From: Sulfitobacter sp. S223
GTDB taxonomy: Bacteria; Pseudomonadota; Alphaproteobacteria; Rhodobacterales; Rhodobacteraceae
Direction of reading: 5' to 3'
DNA: 64,000 nt
Assembly: GCF_025143825.1 (NCBI RefSeq)
Contig: NZ_CP083560.1
Location: 2,294,001 to 2,358,000, forward strand
Both the position numbers and the translations under genes were made by a program. Shown here one piece after another: positions 28,405 to 36,710 of the stretch. Every line of letters starts with the position of its first letter. The first letter of the stretch is position 1. Under the pieces are notes generated by a model that was not told the origin of the DNA, ran no database searches, and saw only the letters and a program-made list of their open reading frames with translations.

Positions 28405-29385
28405 CTACCGATTTACGTTCGAGCGTCTTGTCACTTGGTTCACTACCCCTGAGCGTGCCATCCGCAGCAACATCGCCGCGCTTATCATCTTTATCGTGTT
28501 GCGCGGTTCCTCCCACAGCGGCTTCCAGGACTGCGTGACCGATTGTGACAACATATCTAGTGCGCAGGCCCTGTCCTTTGCCAAAATGGCACGGTGCGCC
28601 ATCCGTCGCAGCAGGTAGGCGCGGGCAGATTTGCTGTGGGCGTGAAAGAACGCTGGCGCAAATGGGGTCAGTTTACGCACCATCCGATCCCAAGAGGCCA
28701 ACTGCTGGCCGATCATCGCAGACAGACCGCTTGCATGAACCCTATTGTGGGTCAACTCGCCCGCGATCCCCTCAAACCGCCAAGAGGTGGTCAGCGCAAT
28801 GCGTAACCAGCATTCGACATCTTCGCACTGCTGGAAGGTTTCATCGAAATACCAATCACGTGTCACTTCAGTTGCAGGACGGTAAGCGATCGCATCAAAC
28901 ACCGCTCTGCGGATCACCGGTCCAGAGCCATTGCCAACCGGATTTAGCTTAAACACCTGCGCGAGCGTGAGGTTGCAAAGAAGCGGATGTTTCGAGATAC
29001 CCAACAGGGCGCCGCGTTCGTCTACTATTGCCGATCCGGAATAGCTGACGCCGACATCACGGTAATCTTGCAGGTGCGCCACATGAGTGGCGAGCTTTTC
29101 CGGCAGCCACGTTTCATCTGCGTTGCAAAAACCGATATACTCTCCGCGCGCGACAGAAATACCATAGTTCCGCGCGCTCGACAGGCCACGGTGGTGTTGG
29201 GTGACTACCCGTATCTCGGGATCCTGCGCATAGTCCTTCAACAAGATCGGCGTTGCATCAGTCGAGCCATCGTCGACGACGATAATTTCAAAGTCGATAA
29301 AGGTCTGGGATTGCAGCGAGGTCAGTGTCTCTTGCAGTGTTTTCGCCGCATTAAATGCGGGAACAATAATAGAAGCGATCGGCAT
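28405..29385 (-). CDS. Family 2 glycosyltransferase
   Basis: 326 residues. The GT-A domain starts at once (ASIIVPAFNAAKTLQETLTSLQSQTFIDFEIIVVDDGSTD) and has a DxD-like NADET and the ARNYGISVARGEYIGF segment. The C-terminal part (about 215-326) is helical with basic residues. It would transfer a sugar to a lipid or glycan acceptor at the cytoplasmic face. It lies 21 bases after a second, shorter family 2 enzyme on the same strand. Confidence 0.85.
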   Translation of the reverse strand: MPIASIIVPAFNAAKTLQETLTSLQSQTFIDFEIIVVDDGSTDATPILLKDYAQDPEIRVVTQHHRGLSSARNYGISVARGEYIGFCNADETWLPEKLATHVAHLQDYRDVGVSYSGSAIVDERGALLGISKHPLLCNLTLAQVFKLNPVGNGSGPVIRRAVFDAIAYRPATEVTRDWYFDETFQQCEDVECWLRIALTTSWRFEGIAGELTHNRVHASGLSAMIGQQLASWDRMVRKLTPFAPAFFHAHSKSARAYLLRRMAHRAILAKDRACALDMLSQSVTQSWKPLWEEPRNTIKMISAAMLLRMARSGVVNQVTRRSNVNR

Positions 29386-29406
29386 GGGGACTACCTTGAT
29401 GGAAGA

Positions 29407-30057
29407 CTAAAGAGCAAACAGCGCATGGCAAACACGGTCGGGAAGTATCCGAACCCGGAACGCTTTGATCAGCGTGCCAAAGCATTGATTTGTTGGGCTG
29501 AAGAAACCGGTCGGGCTCCGTAGCAGTCCTTGAACCACCAGGGTCAATGGCAACATATGTTTGGGGCCAAGCTGCAAGGCTTTTGGACTGGGTTGGCGTA
29601 AAAAGACGGCCTCGGAGTGCCTGCTTGGTATATGCCCGAACCACGCAGGGATACGCAGCGCGGCCTTCCTGCTGCGTAGCACCGCGCGTAAGTCAGCAGC
29701 GATATTGCTATCCTGAAAATACGCCGCCATATGGCTCGGATTTTGCGGGTCCCGTATGTCACACGCGTCGCAAACCAACAGCACGTCGCCACCGGAATAG
29801 ATCAGCGCCGCAAAATTACGCGCGCAACTGATATCCTTGCCGATTTTCTGCACCACCCGGATGCGCGGATCTTTGGCTGCTTCATGGTGAAGCAATTCCA
29901 ATGCCGTATCCGTTAATCCGTCATCCACACAGATGACTTCCCAATCACCGCAGGTCTTGGCCTGTATGCTGCAAATCGTCGCCTGGAGGGCCTCGACAGA
30001 GTTGCAGCGGGCAATGATGATTGAGAAGTCCGTCATGACAGGTGAGAAGTCTGTCAC
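29407..30057 (-). CDS. Short, divergent family 2 glycosyltransferase
   Basis: 216 residues. The first 110 residues are recognisable as GT2 (FSIIIARCNSVEALQATICSIQAKTCGDWEVICVDDGLTD, then SCARNFAALIYSGGDVLLVCDACD as the DxD region). The remaining part does not follow the usual acceptor-binding pattern and is shorter than the neighbour (326), so it may be truncated or decayed. The N-terminus reads MTDFSPVMTDFS, a tandem duplication of 21 bases; the second ATG (30036) may be the original start. It is upstream of the intact GT2 gene, likely one transcript. Confidence 0.6.
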   Translation of the reverse strand: MTDFSPVMTDFSIIIARCNSVEALQATICSIQAKTCGDWEVICVDDGLTDTALELLHHEAAKDPRIRVVQKIGKDISCARNFAALIYSGGDVLLVCDACDIRDPQNPSHMAAYFQDSNIAADLRAVLRSRKAALRIPAWFGHIPSRHSEAVFLRQPSPKALQLGPKHMLPLTLVVQGLLRSPTGFFSPTNQCFGTLIKAFRVRILPDRVCHALFAL

Positions 30058-30741
30058 ATCAGCACATTGGAGGGCGGAGTTAACAAATCAGCGCAGAGCG
30101 GTTGGTTTGCACCCATCAAAACAGGCGCAGATGTAAATGCGAAAGCAGCGTCAGCAAGGTATCCGGCTTTATATGAGAAGTGCATGTCAGAAGCTTTCGT
30201 TGATCTAACCCAAAGCTACCTGAAAAGATGCGCTGCTGTCTCGGACGCCACAGGACAGGCGACCATCGCAAATGGTGCGCGCGGTATCCTTCCGGATAGT
30301 CTGGCCGCCGTGCCTAGTGGTCACAAATCGCCCCTGACCTGCCACTTCCGAACAGGTGGGTTGGCGGTTACAGTCTGAATAGATCCAGTCTTGCGCCAGC
30401 CAAAACCCAGAGAGGTATCTTGTTTTGCAGACGTACCGCTTGGGCTGTCGACATGTTTCGGATATACGTGTCTCGTTTGCTGTGACCACAGACAGAACAG
30501 CCAGTTCGACGGGAAATATCGATCCGTCCGCGTGTTAGGCTTCCAATTGAACCGGCCCCTGACTTGCCACACAATCCGACCTAATGGGCCGATCACATCA
30601 ACAGCTTTGTAGCCAAAAATCTCTTCGGCCGCAGGGCTGCATAGTTCCGATGATTTTTCCGGCTAGGGGGATTTTATGGCGCGATGCAGCTGCGTATAGT
30701 CTGGAACGTAAAAAGCCGACATCGGGCCGGTAAGGCAGGCC
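30058..30741. other. Non-coding stretch with a PAS-like relic and a direct repeat
   Basis: No intact gene is seen. On the reverse strand around 30580-30665 a broken frame reads SPAAEEIFGYKAVDVIGP, which resembles the start of a PAS sensor domain (AAEEIFGY... IG), with frameshifts on both sides. A 17-base direct repeat with two mismatches (30329-30345 and 30554-30570, core CCCCTGAC-T-GCCAC) brackets about 225 bases. This looks like a degraded gene with insertion scars. Confidence 0.4.
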
Positions 30742-31284
30742 TTACTCCACGCGATACAACGTTGTCCTGATCTCTTTCTCTGTTGCCTTGCTGTGTATCC
30801 GCAAGAAAACCAGGTCCAACCCCTCTTCCACCAAAGTGCGGTGAAATTCCTGAACCTCATATTCACCAACCGAGTTGATAAACAAAGAAAACACCGACAG
30901 GGTATCGCCCTCTAGCCGTGCCCAGACAAAGGGTTCGCCTTTCAAAGGGTCAAGGGGACGATCCTTACCAAACAAATCCTTTTTCATCGCTGATTCGTAG
31001 ATATTGTCACGGCTGCTCGGAATGAACCGGACGGAGTAAGTCTTGCTCTTCTTTTTACCGGACACTTTGTAACTTACGGATGTCCAAGTCAGCACAAATC
31101 CCTTCTTGGTCACCTCGATCTTGGTACTCATGTCTCGCCGCTGCGTCTCACCTTCAAAGATGAACTCGGCCTCCCCTACATAGGACCCTTCAAACTGATC
31201 AAGGGTCGCCGCAACGAGTGCGTTGGGGAGCAACAGGGCAAGAACAAGACCGAGGTGGCGCAGCGTAGACATAAGGGACGTCAT
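30742..31284 (-). CDS. Exported protein of unknown function
   Basis: 180 residues starting at ATG 31284 (AAGGA 8 bases before it). A signal peptide covers about residues 1-26 (LVLALLLPNALVAA). The mature part is beta-rich (FEGSYVGEAEFIFEGETQRRDMSTKIEVTKKGFVLTWTSVSYK) and resembles a lipocalin-like or calycin-like small barrel. The end RTLYRVE is in frame to the stop. No partner gene is evident; I do not recognise the family. Confidence 0.65.
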   Translation of the reverse strand: MTSLMSTLRHLGLVLALLLPNALVAATLDQFEGSYVGEAEFIFEGETQRRDMSTKIEVTKKGFVLTWTSVSYKVSGKKKSKTYSVRFIPSSRDNIYESAMKKDLFGKDRPLDPLKGEPFVWARLEGDTLSVFSLFINSVGEYEVQEFHRTLVEEGLDLVFLRIHSKATEKEIRTTLYRVE

Positions 31285-31362
31285 GGTTCATTCCTTGAAA
31301 TCGTATGATGTATTAGACAGCAAACCGATCGCCGTTCAACAGCGATCACGAAGCCGGATAAA

Positions 31363-31379
31363 CGGGGCGATACGCCCCG
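31363..31379 (-). terminator. Probable terminator of the SpoIIAA-like gene
   Basis: On the reverse strand CGGGGCG-TAT-CGCCCCG is a perfect 7-base stem followed by TTTAT. It lies 65 bases after the stop at 31444. Confidence 0.55.
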
Positions 31380-31443
31380 GCCATAGTGTCCAATAGCACG
31401 GTTGCACGAAACTACATCCAACAGAAATGCCCTGCCCGCTGAT

Positions 31444-31845
31444 CTAAACAGGAAAGTTTTCCAAGTCCTCGTCATCATCAGCAGTTTCAAGCCATTCTAT
31501 CGCAGCTTTTTCGTCGGAAAGTGCAAAGCTTTTGATTGTGAGTGCAGGAATTATCGCCCCCTCGAACTCTGCCGCTGTGCGTATCCATGCAGTATCACAC
31601 AGCACCGCGCATCGGTCGAAGGCAGAGGCTACGCTGTACAACTGTGGCATTTTCCCAAGCTCTACAGCCATCGCACCCAATGTCGGCATTTCGAAGTCGG
31701 CAATTTTATAGAGTAACTTGCCCTCCTTCATGCCTGCAGACACCTCGATAAGCTTGTCTAGAGCGACGCCCATTTCCTCTGCGTCTAACTGGCCGGATAG
31801 CTCGATGTCTATGCGGTCAACTGATGGTTTCGAAACACTAAACAT
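31444..31845 (-). CDS. SpoIIAA-like (STAS-fold) protein
   Basis: 133 residues. The pattern VDRIDIELSGQLDAEEMGVALDKLIEVSAGMKEGKLLYKIADFEMPTLGA, then VAVLCDTAWIR-like (CAVLCDTAWIRTAAEFEGAIIP) and a C-terminal ALSDEKAAIEWLE helix is that of the SpoIIAA-like family. These are small cytoplasmic STAS-fold proteins, some of which bind lipid-like ligands. There is no sigma factor or anti-sigma partner here, so the role is unknown. Confidence 0.8.
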   Translation of the reverse strand: MFSVSKPSVDRIDIELSGQLDAEEMGVALDKLIEVSAGMKEGKLLYKIADFEMPTLGAMAVELGKMPQLYSVASAFDRCAVLCDTAWIRTAAEFEGAIIPALTIKSFALSDEKAAIEWLETADDDEDLENFPV

Positions 31846-32160
31846 TATCAGGGTCCTCTATATTGCCCACTACAGGATACACGTTCCCCGGCAAAGGCGA
31901 TTGATGCAGGTCAAACTTTGCCAACTTATATATCTATAATTATAATCGCGCGCCAAACGGTCCGGCACCGTGCACGGTATTTGACCGCCAGCATATCAAC
32001 AAAAAGGGAGTATCTGTAGCATTTCCCCGCTTCGTCTTGCTATTTCGCCTTGAAGGGCCGAGATGCTCGGGGCTGATTTCCAGCCGGAACTATTGACTGT
32101 TTCGGTACCCGCCCCGCCAGAACGGCCTGATTTAACCAAAACATATAAAGTCATCGCACA
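31846..32160. other. Intergenic region between divergent genes
   Basis: 315 bases separate the SpoIIAA-like gene and the acyltransferase. An AT-rich block (31928-31950) is the most promoter-like part. No coding frame or named site is recognised. Confidence 0.45.
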
Positions 32161-34107
32161 ATGAAATACCGTCCGGAAATTGATGGCCTGCGGGCTTTGG
32201 CCGTTATGCCAGTCATTCTCTTTCACGGAGCTGTCCCCGGCTTTTCGGGCGGCTTTGTCGGCGTTGACATCTTTTTCGTGATCAGCGGGTACCTGATCAC
32301 CACGATCCTCATGAATGATCTGGAGCAGAACAGCTTTTCGATGCTCAGGTTTTACGAACGGCGTGCGCGCCGCATATTGCCCGCGCTGTTCTTCGTCATC
32401 TTGTGCTGCCTGCCCTTCGCTTGGGCATGGATGCTACCCTCGCAACTCGAAGACTTCGCAGCAAGCTTGGTCAGTGTCGCATTCTTTGCGTCTAACATCC
32501 TGTTCTGGCAGGAAACCGGTTATTTCAACGCGGCAGCAGAGCTGAAGCCGATGCTTCACACCTGGAGCCTTGCCGTTGAAGAGCAGTATTACATCATATT
32601 TCCGCCGCTCCTTTACGTCATCTGGCGCTGGCGCCAAAGATGGGTATTGCCGTTCTTCATCCTTGTTTTTCTATGCAGCCTCGGCTTGGCTCAGTGGCTT
32701 ACCCAGACAGAGCCGTCAGCCAGCTTTTACCTTTCGCCCATGCGGTTTTGGGAAATTCTGGCCGGATCGATATGCGCCTATCTTCTAGAGAACCATGACA
32801 TCCCGACCAGCAATATCGGAGCCGCGACAGGCGTGGTTCTTATCGCACTATCCATCGGCCTGTTCACGTCCGCGACACCAAACCCCAGCCTCTGGACGCT
32901 GTTGCCGACAGGTGGCGCTGCCCTGACCATTCTTTTTGCGCGCGAAGGGTCGATGATCGCAAAATTGCTCAGCTTGAATCCTTTTGTCCGGATCGGGATA
33001 TTAAGCTACAGCGCCTATCTTTGGCATCATCCGATCTTTGCCTTTGCCCGCATCCGCTATGTGGAAGAGCCTCACGGGTGGTTTTTGGCAACGCTTATCA
33101 TCGCTACCTTTGTGCTGTCCTGGATCAGCTGGAAGTTCATCGAACAGCCCTTTCGCGCCACGTCATCGTTTTCGTTCTCGCGGGGGCGCATATTTGCGAT
33201 GTCCGGCATCGCCCTTGGTGCATTGATCGCATTTGGCACCGGCGTTTATCTTCAGAACGGTGTGCCGACGCGCCAAACGCCTGCGGGTGAATCCTTTGCA
33301 GATATGGCCGCGATGGAAGAAAACCTTGCCCCCAATCCGGGGCTGGGATTTGACTGTGTAGACGAAGAGCTTGTCCTTGTAGACACTTGCCGCACCAGCC
33401 CCCGCCCACCCATCGCACTCTGGGGCGACAGTTATGCCATGCATTTGGCGCCTGCTTTGGTTGCCAGTCCGACAAAGCTGGACTTTGTCCAATTGACGGT
33501 CAGTTCCTGTGGCCCCTTCCCCGGTTTGGTTGTCAAAGTCGATGACACATATTGGAAGGACTGCATGGCGTTCAACGATGATGCTTTAAAATGGATCGCA
33601 AACAGCGACCACATCAACACGGTCATTCTGGGCTCTGCCTATATGCCGGTCCAAGAGGATCTGTATCTGCGCAACGGCACAATGGTCGCGCCCGAGGCCA
33701 TACACCGGACGCTTGTTCGCAACCTGCTAAGCACTTCGACATACCTGCGGCAGCGCGGCAAGTCGGTCGTGCTTGTGTCCCCGCCACCGCAGAACGGGGT
33801 AAGCTTGGGCCGCTGCTTTATATCACAGCGCGTCATGGGATTGCCTTCAAACGCTTGCGACTTTGCCGAAACCGACCAGACTGATCGCAATCGCGCGATC
33901 ACAGCGATCCTCAAGGACGTGGAAAACGAAATTCCCGTTGTCTGGTTTGATGATTTCCTGTGTGAGGGCGGCATCTGCAAGACTGCTTTGGAAACCATCA
34001 GCGTCTATCGGGATTCCGGCCATCTGTCGGTACAGGGTTCAAGCATTCTTGGCAGACGTATGGATTTGATGGGGATCGTACAGCAAGAGGCCACAGGCGC
34101 ACGTTAA
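32161..34107 (+). CDS. Acyltransferase-3 family membrane protein with SGNH domain
   Basis: 648 residues, the OafA/YrhL class. It opens with YRPEIDGLRALAVMPVILFH (the conserved RxxxIDGLR motif) and GGFVGVDIFFVISGYLI, followed by about ten membrane helices to residue 380. A periplasmic SGNH-like domain with WGDSYAMHLAPAL (Ser of block I at about residue 425) and a C-terminal DSGHLS His motif completes it. Such two-part proteins move an acyl group across the inner membrane and acetylate lipopolysaccharide, peptidoglycan or another glycan. Its target is unknown. It stands alone, with no RBS visible before the ATG. Confidence 0.9.
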   Translation: MKYRPEIDGLRALAVMPVILFHGAVPGFSGGFVGVDIFFVISGYLITTILMNDLEQNSFSMLRFYERRARRILPALFFVILCCLPFAWAWMLPSQLEDFAASLVSVAFFASNILFWQETGYFNAAAELKPMLHTWSLAVEEQYYIIFPPLLYVIWRWRQRWVLPFFILVFLCSLGLAQWLTQTEPSASFYLSPMRFWEILAGSICAYLLENHDIPTSNIGAATGVVLIALSIGLFTSATPNPSLWTLLPTGGAALTILFAREGSMIAKLLSLNPFVRIGILSYSAYLWHHPIFAFARIRYVEEPHGWFLATLIIATFVLSWISWKFIEQPFRATSSFSFSRGRIFAMSGIALGALIAFGTGVYLQNGVPTRQTPAGESFADMAAMEENLAPNPGLGFDCVDEELVLVDTCRTSPRPPIALWGDSYAMHLAPALVASPTKLDFVQLTVSSCGPFPGLVVKVDDTYWKDCMAFNDDALKWIANSDHINTVILGSAYMPVQEDLYLRNGTMVAPEAIHRTLVRNLLSTSTYLRQRGKSVVLVSPPPQNGVSLGRCFISQRVMGLPSNACDFAETDQTDRNRAITAILKDVENEIPVVWFDDFLCEGGICKTALETISVYRDSGHLSVQGSSILGRRMDLMGIVQQEATGAR

Positions 34108-34321
34108 ACATCAAGTATTTTCTTGTCATACAGCCACATTCGAGAAATCCAAAGCTTCCGATCCCTAATGTCGTGGCATCGCCTCTGAAAACGCTGCAAG
34201 TATTGGTGTGCCAGACCGATTCACTAGGTTGCGTGCAGTGATCAAAAGATCAAAGATCACCAGACCATTGCCAGTCAATTATCGGCAACACCAATCGCCG
34301 ACTTCCCTTAAAGGCCCCTCT

Positions 34322-35719
34322 ATGCAGTTTATTGAAAACAAGACTTTTGATGAGATCAACGTTGGTGACAGCGCGGAGCTGACCCGGACATTGAAATCTG
34401 AGGATATCGAACTTTTTGCGGTAATGTCGGGTGACGTAAACCCCGCCCATGTCGATGATGAATACGCCAGTTCGGACATGTTCCACAAAGTCATCGCGCA
34501 TGGCATGTGGGGCGGTGCGTTAATATCCGCCGTTCTGGGCACCGAACTTCCGGGTCCGGGCACGATCTATCTGAACCAGAACTTCAATTTCCTGCGCCCT
34601 GTCGGCTTGGGCGACACAATCACCATTCGGGTGACTGTCTTACAAAAAGACGAAAAGCATCATCATGTGATACTGAATTGCGTGTGCATCAATCAAGACG
34701 GCGATCCCGTGATTGAGGGTGAGGCAAAAGTGATTGCCCCCACGGTCAAAGTTCACAGACCGCGCACCCAATTGCCTGATGTGCATCTGCATGAAAGCGG
34801 CGCCCGTTTCAACGAACTGATCAAGGCAACATACGAATTGCCTCCTGTCCGAACTGCCGTTGTGCACCCTTGCGATGCACTATCCCTTGAAGGTGCGTTG
34901 CAGGCGGGTCTGCAGGGTATGATCATTCCGGTGCTGATTGGCCCGACAGCCAAGATCAAAGCGGCAGCGGCCGAGTTCGGCGGCAATCTCGACAACATCG
35001 AAATAATTGACGTACCGCATAGCCATGCAGCAGCTGAAACGGCTGTGGCAGTGGCGCGTGCGGGTAAGGTTCAGATGTTAATGAAAGGGAAAATCCACAC
35101 AGATGAATTGCTGAAGCCTGTGGTCGACAAAGCAACCGGCCTGCGCACTGAACGGCGCATGAGCCATGTCTTTATCCTTGATGTCCCGAACTATCCCAAG
35201 CCGCTGTTGATCAGTGATGCCGCGATCAACATCTTTCCTGATTTGCAGGTCAAACGCGACATTGTGCAGAACGCGATTGATTTGGCGCTGGCCCTTGGGA
35301 TCGACATGCCGCGCGTTGCTTTGCTTTCTGCGGTTGAGACGGTAACCCCCACTATCCCTTCGACGCTGGATGCGGCGGGCCTGTGCAAGATGGCAGATCG
35401 CGGGCAAATCACAGGCGGTATGCTGGACGGTCCTTTGGCCTTTGACAATGCAATTTCCAAAGCGGCGGCAGAAACAAAAGGGATCCAATCTGAAGTCGCT
35501 GGACAGGCGGACATTCTGATCGTTCCTGACCTTGAAGCAGGCAACATGATCGCAAAACAGTTGATCTATCTGGCTGGCGCGGATGCGGCTGGCGTCGTTC
35601 TGGGGGCACGTATCCCCATCGTTTTGACCAGCAGGGCAGATGGCGTGCTTTCACGGCTGGCATCGGCGGCAATGGCACAGCTTTATGTGCACCATGAGGC
35701 TGGTGGTACCCTGCTATAG
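34322..35719 (+). CDS. Bifunctional MaoC-type enoyl-CoA hydratase / phosphate acetyltransferase
   Basis: 465 residues from ATG 34322 with AAAGG upstream. Residues 1-145 are a MaoC hotdog hydratase with the motif GDVNPAHVDDEYA (Asp38, His43) and FHKVIAHGM. Residues about 165-465 are a phosphate acetyl/butyryltransferase with RTAVVHPCDALSLEGAL, LMKGKIHTDEL and GQADILIVPDLEAGNMIAKQ. The second half would convert an acyl-CoA and phosphate to acyl phosphate. Fusions of this form are known in proteobacteria, but the pathway is not settled; no acetate kinase gene is adjacent. Confidence 0.9.
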   Translation: MQFIENKTFDEINVGDSAELTRTLKSEDIELFAVMSGDVNPAHVDDEYASSDMFHKVIAHGMWGGALISAVLGTELPGPGTIYLNQNFNFLRPVGLGDTITIRVTVLQKDEKHHHVILNCVCINQDGDPVIEGEAKVIAPTVKVHRPRTQLPDVHLHESGARFNELIKATYELPPVRTAVVHPCDALSLEGALQAGLQGMIIPVLIGPTAKIKAAAAEFGGNLDNIEIIDVPHSHAAAETAVAVARAGKVQMLMKGKIHTDELLKPVVDKATGLRTERRMSHVFILDVPNYPKPLLISDAAINIFPDLQVKRDIVQNAIDLALALGIDMPRVALLSAVETVTPTIPSTLDAAGLCKMADRGQITGGMLDGPLAFDNAISKAAAETKGIQSEVAGQADILIVPDLEAGNMIAKQLIYLAGADAAGVVLGARIPIVLTSRADGVLSRLASAAMAQLYVHHEAGGTLL

Positions 35720-35738
35720 CCGCGAGGTTGAAGCAGAA

Positions 35739-35767
35739 GGCAGCCGCTAAATTGTGAAACGGCTGCC
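35739..35767 (+). terminator. Hairpin after the fusion gene
   Basis: GGCAGCCG and CGGCTGCC form a perfect 8-base stem with a 13-base loop, 20 bases past the stop. No T tract follows, so termination is uncertain. Confidence 0.45.
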
Positions 35768-35877
35768 AGTCAGATTGCTGCGGTGGTTTACCGGTTCCCG
35801 AAGGGATTGAGAGACTGCGTCACGGGAATCCCTTGCCCGCTCAGGGCCGATATTTCACACTTTGGCCTTGGCAGGCA

Positions 35878-36453
35878 TCATTCACTCCAGCCATGGACAT
35901 GCACATCCCGCCCCGAGTGTCCCTTGAGGATCTTTACCGCAAGCTCTTCCTTAGCTTTGTCTGCCGTCCGGACCCAAAGCAAGATACCGCCCTTCTTGAT
36001 CTGATCCGTATAATAGGCTCTGTGGTGCTGATCTGCACGGCGGGCCAGCAAGATGCCCAGAACACCGGCAGGACCGCCACCAATTGCAATCGCGGCAATT
36101 GAGGACGCCAACGTACTTAACGGGGTCAGCATCGCCGTCATTGCGATAGCCGATCCAAGAAAAAAGAACCCGCCCGCGATGGCACCTTCGAATTCGCCCA
36201 TGGCCTCTTCTGACACAAATGCCGCGCGGGGAGCTTCAGGATTGTCCTCCAACTCGGACGCGTGCCAGTAGGCCGAGCCAAGCTTCTCCTCCATCGCTTT
36301 TTTGTCGCCCAGCAGGCTGATGTCCCCCCGGCTAAAACCCGACATGCGCAGGTCATATATCGCGGCCTGGAGTGTCTCAAAACTGTCGAAGACACCGACC
36401 GCTTCTGGGATATTTATAAAGGTTTTGTGATGCTCTTTGGCGTCAGTGGTCAT
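35878..36453 (-). CDS. Predicted membrane protein with stress-protein-like N-terminus
   Basis: 191 residues. Residues 15-50 (EAVGVFDSFETLQAAIYDLRMSGFSRGDISLLG) match the small N-terminal fold shared by general stress protein 17M-like and DUF1269-type proteins. Two Gly/Ala-rich hydrophobic segments follow (about 88-112 and 117-138, GEFEGAIAGGFFFLGSAIAM and SIAAIAIGGGPAGVLGILL), a glycine-zipper pattern. A cytoplasmic C-terminus resumes the ferredoxin-like fold (GGILLWVRTADKAKEELAVKIL). The function is unknown. Confidence 0.7.
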   Translation of the reverse strand: MTTDAKEHHKTFINIPEAVGVFDSFETLQAAIYDLRMSGFSRGDISLLGDKKAMEEKLGSAYWHASELEDNPEAPRAAFVSEEAMGEFEGAIAGGFFFLGSAIAMTAMLTPLSTLASSIAAIAIGGGPAGVLGILLARRADQHHRAYYTDQIKKGGILLWVRTADKAKEELAVKILKGHSGRDVHVHGWSE

Positions 36454-36661
36454 TGCGTTACCTCATTGCTTTCCAGCAACGATTAACGCCGGTACGCGGT
36501 AATCTGATTGATGCATATCAATTGACAGACACAGTACCGGATTGTCCGCTGTCGGTGGAGGCCGGTTGCATAGAAATATGCCATTCACCGCGATTCAAAT
36601 CGAAGGCAGATGTTGATCAGGCGGAACCGCTGAATGCTGGTGGCGGGCCTGAAAATAGAAA

Positions 36662-36691
36662 GGGCCGCGCATTCGATCTGAAGCGCGGCCC
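36662..36691 (-). terminator. Rho-independent terminator of icd
   Basis: On the reverse strand GGGCCGCGC and GCGCGGCCC form a 9-base stem with a 12-base loop, followed by TTTCTATTTT. It starts 20 bases after the icd stop. Confidence 0.85.
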
Positions 36692-36710
36692 AATTGTTTA
36701 TTCGGATAAA

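Noticed and set aside
34208..34321. Longer start for the MaoC-phosphotransacetylase fusion
   Set aside because: The extra residues are basic and low in conservation; ATG 34322 fits the MaoC domain start and has AAAGG upstream.
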